In this document: positions 5,781 through 8,149 of the stretch, in pieces
Layout of the letters: each line of letters opens with the position of its first letter
Numbering within the stretch: the stretch's first letter is position 1
NCBI GenBank assembly: GCA_036399715.1
Contig: DASWMO010000128.1
Location: 1 to 8,149, forward strand
DNA: 8,149 nt
DNA from: DASVSE01 sp036399715
GTDB lineage: Bacteria; Bacteroidota; Rhodothermia; Rhodothermales; Rubricoccaceae
Direction: 5' to 3'
Translations under genes and position numbers: made by a program
Notes under the pieces: generated by a model
Seen by the model: the letters and a program-made list of their open reading frames with translations, nothing else
Told to the model about the DNA's origin: nothing
Databases searched by the model: none

Positions 5781-8072
5781 CTAGGCGAGCGGAGCGTCCG
5801 TCGCTGCGCCGTCGCGGACAGAGTGGAGGTGCGCGACGAGGTCGGCGAGGACGAGGCGCGCGCCGAAGATGCGGCTGTCGGCCCCGGCGTACGGAATCAC
5901 GAGGTGCTCGCCGACGACGTAGTTGGCGCACGAGAACACGACGTTGTCGACGCCCAGCGTCGCATCGCCGCGCTGCTCGGCGTCGCCTTCGGGCACGAGG
6001 ATCGGCTCCGTTCGGGCCACGACGGGCTCGGGCGCCGCCGGCTCGACGAGCACCGCCGAGAGGTTGTACAGCCGGCGGCTCTCGAACGAGAGGTGTCCCT
6101 GGTGGTAGAGCGCCAGAAAGCGACCGCCGCCGAGGGCGACGGGCGGACCGGCGGCACCGACCCACGACAGCGCGTGGTCGTGGAAGCGGTACGAGGCGAG
6201 GGCGCACCCGTGCGAGGTCCACGGGCCGTCGGGCGTCTCGGCCGAGGCGAGGTGCATCGCCATCGGGTGGCGGCCCTCCATCGGGCGGTGCCACAGCCAC
6301 CACCGCGGCGCCTCGCCCGGCCGCGCGGCGGGCTCGGGGAAGAGCGCGCCGTTCTTGTCGCCGTGGCGGTTGACGTCGCCCGGGACGGGCCCGTGGAGCG
6401 TCCACGAGGCGAAGTCCTGCGTCGTGGCGAGGCAGAGTTGGACGCGGCCGGCGGCTCCGTGCGAGAGCCCCCCCGTCCCCGGGCCGGGCTCGCTTGTGTA
6501 GCCCGTGTAGTGCAGGTAGTACGTGTCGCCGACGCGCGTGCAGCGGGCGTCCTCGACGCCGAGGTCGTGGAACGGCGCCTCGGGCGCGATCGTGGGCTCG
6601 GCCGCGCGGTAGACGAGTTGGAGGTCCGGCGTGAACACGGCGAGCCCGAGGCTCGACGGGAAGTGCGCGCCCACAGGCGTGTCGCGCTCGAAGGCGGTCC
6701 CCTGGGCGCGGTAGAGCATGACGCAGGCGCCACCGGCGTTGCGGAGGCGGTCGCGCTGGGCATCCGCGAGGGCCCACACGCCCATCATCCGCTCCAGGTC
6801 GGGTCCGGGCGCGACGAGGACGGCGGCGGGATTGAGCACGACGCCCGACTCCCACGGGTGCTCGGGAACGGGCTCCAGCACGGGCCGCCCGCCGTGGAGG
6901 CGCTCGACAGCGACGGTGCTCGTGCCGAGCGTCCGCCGGCGGTCGCGGTGGCCGGCGTAGTCGAACGTGACGGGCGGGACGAGCGCGGGGCGCTTGGCCT
7001 CCTCGCGGAGCAGGTCCAGCACGTCGGCGAGGGGCGCGTGCGCGTGGCCGATGGCGCAGTCGGCGGCGCCGTAGTAGAGGTTCAGCGCGGGCTGCCCGTC
7101 TGCGCCGGCCTCGACGGTCGCGCCCTCGGGGAAAACGACGTTGGGGACGTCGCCGTGCCGCTCCCACGCCAGCTCGGGCGCGAGGACGGGCCGGCGCGTC
7201 CGCGCGACGACGCGCCGCGGGTCGTCGAGGTCGAGCAGGGCGAGGCCGGCGCGGTAGACGTGCGCCGCGTCGGCGGCGTGGTAGACGACGAGCCAGCCCT
7301 CGGGCGTCCAGATCGGCGGCGGCCCCATGCCCACCTTCTTGGCCTCCCACGGGCGCTCGGGGCGCAGCACGACGGAGTCGTCGAGGTGCGCGAGTTCGTG
7401 CTCCCAGAAGCGCGCGCCGGGGGCGAGCATCTGCTCCTCGTCCTCGAAAAAGACGATCTGGACGTCGGGCGCGATGCGGTGGAACATGGCGATCCGCCCG
7501 CCGACGAGGCCCGGGAAGAGCGCGGCGTCCTTGTCGCGCACGGCCGGCCCGATGCGCCCGTGGCGCGTGACGGTCTGCCAGTCGGTCGTACTCGCGAGCG
7601 CGATGCCGACGCCGTGCGTGGCCGTCGCGGCGGGCTCGGCGAGGGCCGTGTAGGTGATCCACCAGCGGTCGCCGAGGCGCGTGATGCGGGCGTCCTCGCA
7701 GCCGTAGCGGTCGACCTCGCCCGAGGGCGCGAGCAGCGGCTCGGGCGCGAGCGTGAACAGGCCGTCCGCCCCGCGCGTGGCGAGTCCGAGGGCCGAGACG
7801 TAGCCCTCGAAGCCGAAGCGCGGCTCGTGCTCGTCGGCGTGGAGCACGTCGACGCGGCGGTGGCCGGCCGCGACGCCGCGGGCGAGCAGGCGCAGTGTGC
7901 CGTCGTCACCGAGGGCGGCGCCGGGGTTGAAGAGCGCGCCCGATGCCCACGCGACGCCGGGCGCCGGCGCGAGGACGGGCGCAGGCGTGCGGGCGAACAG
8001 GGCGACCGCAGTCGGGTCGGGGCGCGCCGACCGGTCGGACGTGCGGTCGGTGACGGGCGGGGCGGGCGTCAT
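5781..8072 (-). CDS. tandem GH130 protein: two mannoside phosphorylase/hydrolase-type domains in one chain
   Basis: This 763-residue protein has no signal peptide and contains two complete GH130 five-bladed propeller domains; a single GH130 enzyme is usually about 300-400 residues. Domain 1 (about 35-355) has LFNPGAAL (47-54), CEDARIT with D127, RDKDAALFP (179-187), HR (198-199), WEAKKVGMG (242-250), YHAAD (264-268) and YYGAAD (333-338). Domain 2 (about 400-750) repeats the order with VLNPAAVL (412-419), VEDARCT with D508, NRHGDKNGALFPE (568-580), HRP (595-597), YHQGH (656-660) and PYAGAD (727-732). GH130 enzymes phosphorolyse or hydrolyse beta-mannosidic bonds; phosphorolysis yields alpha-mannose 1-phosphate. 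The Asp of EDxR is the presumed proton donor. Domain 1 keeps the Arg/Lys/His set expected for phosphate binding (R179, R199, K246, H265); domain 2 lacks the Lys. The ATG overlaps the stop of the upstream gene (ATGA), which supports this start, and the exported protein gene begins 27 nt downstream. Linkage specificity cannot be read from the sequence. Confidence 0.93.
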   Translation of the reverse strand: MTPAPPVTDRTSDRSARPDPTAVALFARTPAPVLAPAPGVAWASGALFNPGAALGDDGTLRLLARGVAAGHRRVDVLHADEHEPRFGFEGYVSALGLATRGADGLFTLAPEPLLAPSGEVDRYGCEDARITRLGDRWWITYTALAEPAATATHGVGIALASTTDWQTVTRHGRIGPAVRDKDAALFPGLVGGRIAMFHRIAPDVQIVFFEDEEQMLAPGARFWEHELAHLDDSVVLRPERPWEAKKVGMGPPPIWTPEGWLVVYHAADAAHVYRAGLALLDLDDPRRVVARTRRPVLAPELAWERHGDVPNVVFPEGATVEAGADGQPALNLYYGAADCAIGHAHAPLADVLDLLREEAKRPALVPPVTFDYAGHRDRRRTLGTSTVAVERLHGGRPVLEPVPEHPWESGVVLNPAAVLVAPGPDLERMMGVWALADAQRDRLRNAGGACVMLYRAQGTAFERDTPVGAHFPSSLGLAVFTPDLQLVYRAAEPTIAPEAPFHDLGVEDARCTRVGDTYYLHYTGYTSEPGPGTGGLSHGAAGRVQLCLATTQDFASWTLHGPVPGDVNRHGDKNGALFPEPAARPGEAPRWWLWHRPMEGRHPMAMHLASAETPDGPWTSHGCALASYRFHDHALSWVGAAGPPVALGGGRFLALYHQGHLSFESRRLYNLSAVLVEPAAPEPVVARTEPILVPEGDAEQRGDATLGVDNVVFSCANYVVGEHLVIPYAGADSRIFGARLVLADLVAHLHSVRDGAATDAPLA
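5823..6875 (-). other. GH130 domain 2 (C-terminal half)
   Basis: Residues about 400-750 of the tandem protein. Compared with domain 1, the order of blades and motifs is the same, but the loops differ: the HGDKNGALFPE motif and HRP resemble a different GH130 branch, and the block aligning with domain 1 WEAKKVGMG reads HDHALSWVG, with no Lys. It could be a hydrolase-type, differently specific or non-catalytic domain. Confidence 0.85.
7008..7970 (-). other. GH130 domain 1 (N-terminal half)
   Basis: Residues about 35-355 of the tandem protein. It reads like a canonical phosphorylase-type GH130 domain: FNPGAAL, EDARIT, RDKDAALFP, MFHR, WEAKKVGMGPPP, VYHAAD (YHG is more common), a LLDLDDP block, then VPNVVFPEG and YYGAAD near the end. 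K246 and H265 are 19 residues apart, the spacing I recall for phosphate-binding residues in characterised GH130 mannoside phosphorylases. Confidence 0.88.
8069..8072 (-). other. ATGA stop/start overlap between operon genes
   Basis: On the minus strand the TGA ending the upstream frame (8071-8069) shares bases with the ATG of the tandem GH130 gene (8072-8070). Such overlaps normally mean translational coupling. No purine-rich Shine-Dalgarno sequence is visible just upstream (the preceding bases are CTCTCGACGC), consistent with coupling or with the weak use of such sites in Bacteroidota-like bacteria. Confidence 0.75.
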
Positions 8073-8149
8073 GCGTCGAGAGAGGCGAGAAAGGCGTCGG
8101 CGGCGGGGCCGACGTGGAGCGTGGATGTGTCGGCGGCGCGGTCCAGCAC
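8069..8149 (-). CDS. 3' end of an unidentified upstream gene
   Basis: Only the last 26 codons are in the window. The frame is open from the right edge and encodes VLDRAADTSTLHVGPAADAF, then LASLDA and TGA. Support comes from the exact ATGA overlap with the next gene and from the high-GC third-position pattern shared with its neighbours. The tail is too short to assign a family; in similar loci the neighbour could be a sugar kinase, glycosyltransferase, transporter component or another glycosidase, but nothing visible decides between these. Confidence 0.6.
   Translation of the reverse strand: MLDRAADTSTLHVGPAADAFLASLDA

Noticed and set aside
5464..7662. Open frame of 732 codons on the minus strand, out of frame with the GH130 and exported-protein genes
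   Set aside because: It is extremely Arg/Pro/Ala-rich with no motifs, while the overlapping frames show clear GH130 and signal-peptide features. It is a GC-driven shadow frame.

Overview
The window is very GC-rich and densely coding, with no RNA genes, CRISPR array or insertion sequence that I can see. A secreted multidomain protein carries a C-terminal sorting domain of the Bacteroidota type IX secretion (T9SS) style. The minus-strand genes have no clear Shine-Dalgarno sequences. Together these suggest a high-GC member of the Bacteroidota/Rhodothermota, for example the Salinibacter/Rhodothermus/Rubricoccaceae group. The taxon is inferred from sequence character only.

Layout. On the plus strand, nt 1-525 is the 3' part of a DUF3298 (RsiV/PdaC-like) protein, followed after 27 nt by a small lipoprotein gene (553-1005). 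The rest is minus-strand and reads from right to left. It comprises the last 26 codons of an unidentified gene (8149-8069), a 763-residue protein made of two consecutive GH130 domains (8072-5781), a 1031-residue exported protein (5753-2658), and a cytoplasmic GH13 alpha-glucosidase-type enzyme (2653-956). Spacings are a 4-nt ATGA overlap, 27 nt and 4 nt, so these four genes look like one operon. The GH13 gene meets the plus-strand lipoprotein gene tail to tail with a 50-nt overlap.

How the genes may work together. The operon looks like a small glycan-processing unit. The exported protein has a predicted alpha/alpha-toroid region, two Ig-like modules and a LamG-like jellyroll, and would act on or bind carbohydrate at the surface or outside the cell. 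The GH130 and GH13 proteins have no signal peptide and would process oligosaccharides in the cytoplasm. GH130 enzymes act on beta-mannosides (phosphorolysis or hydrolysis) and the GH13 enzyme acts on alpha-glucosides, so the substrate may be a mixed mannose/glucose oligosaccharide. No transporter, SusC/SusD pair or regulator lies inside the window.

The most unusual element is the tandem GH130 protein. Both halves keep the ED(A)R motif that carries the presumed catalytic Asp, but only the N-terminal half keeps a Lys at the position expected for phosphate binding. This suggests two non-equivalent active sites in one chain. The exported partner, whose catalytic-like region I cannot assign to a known family, is the second point of interest.
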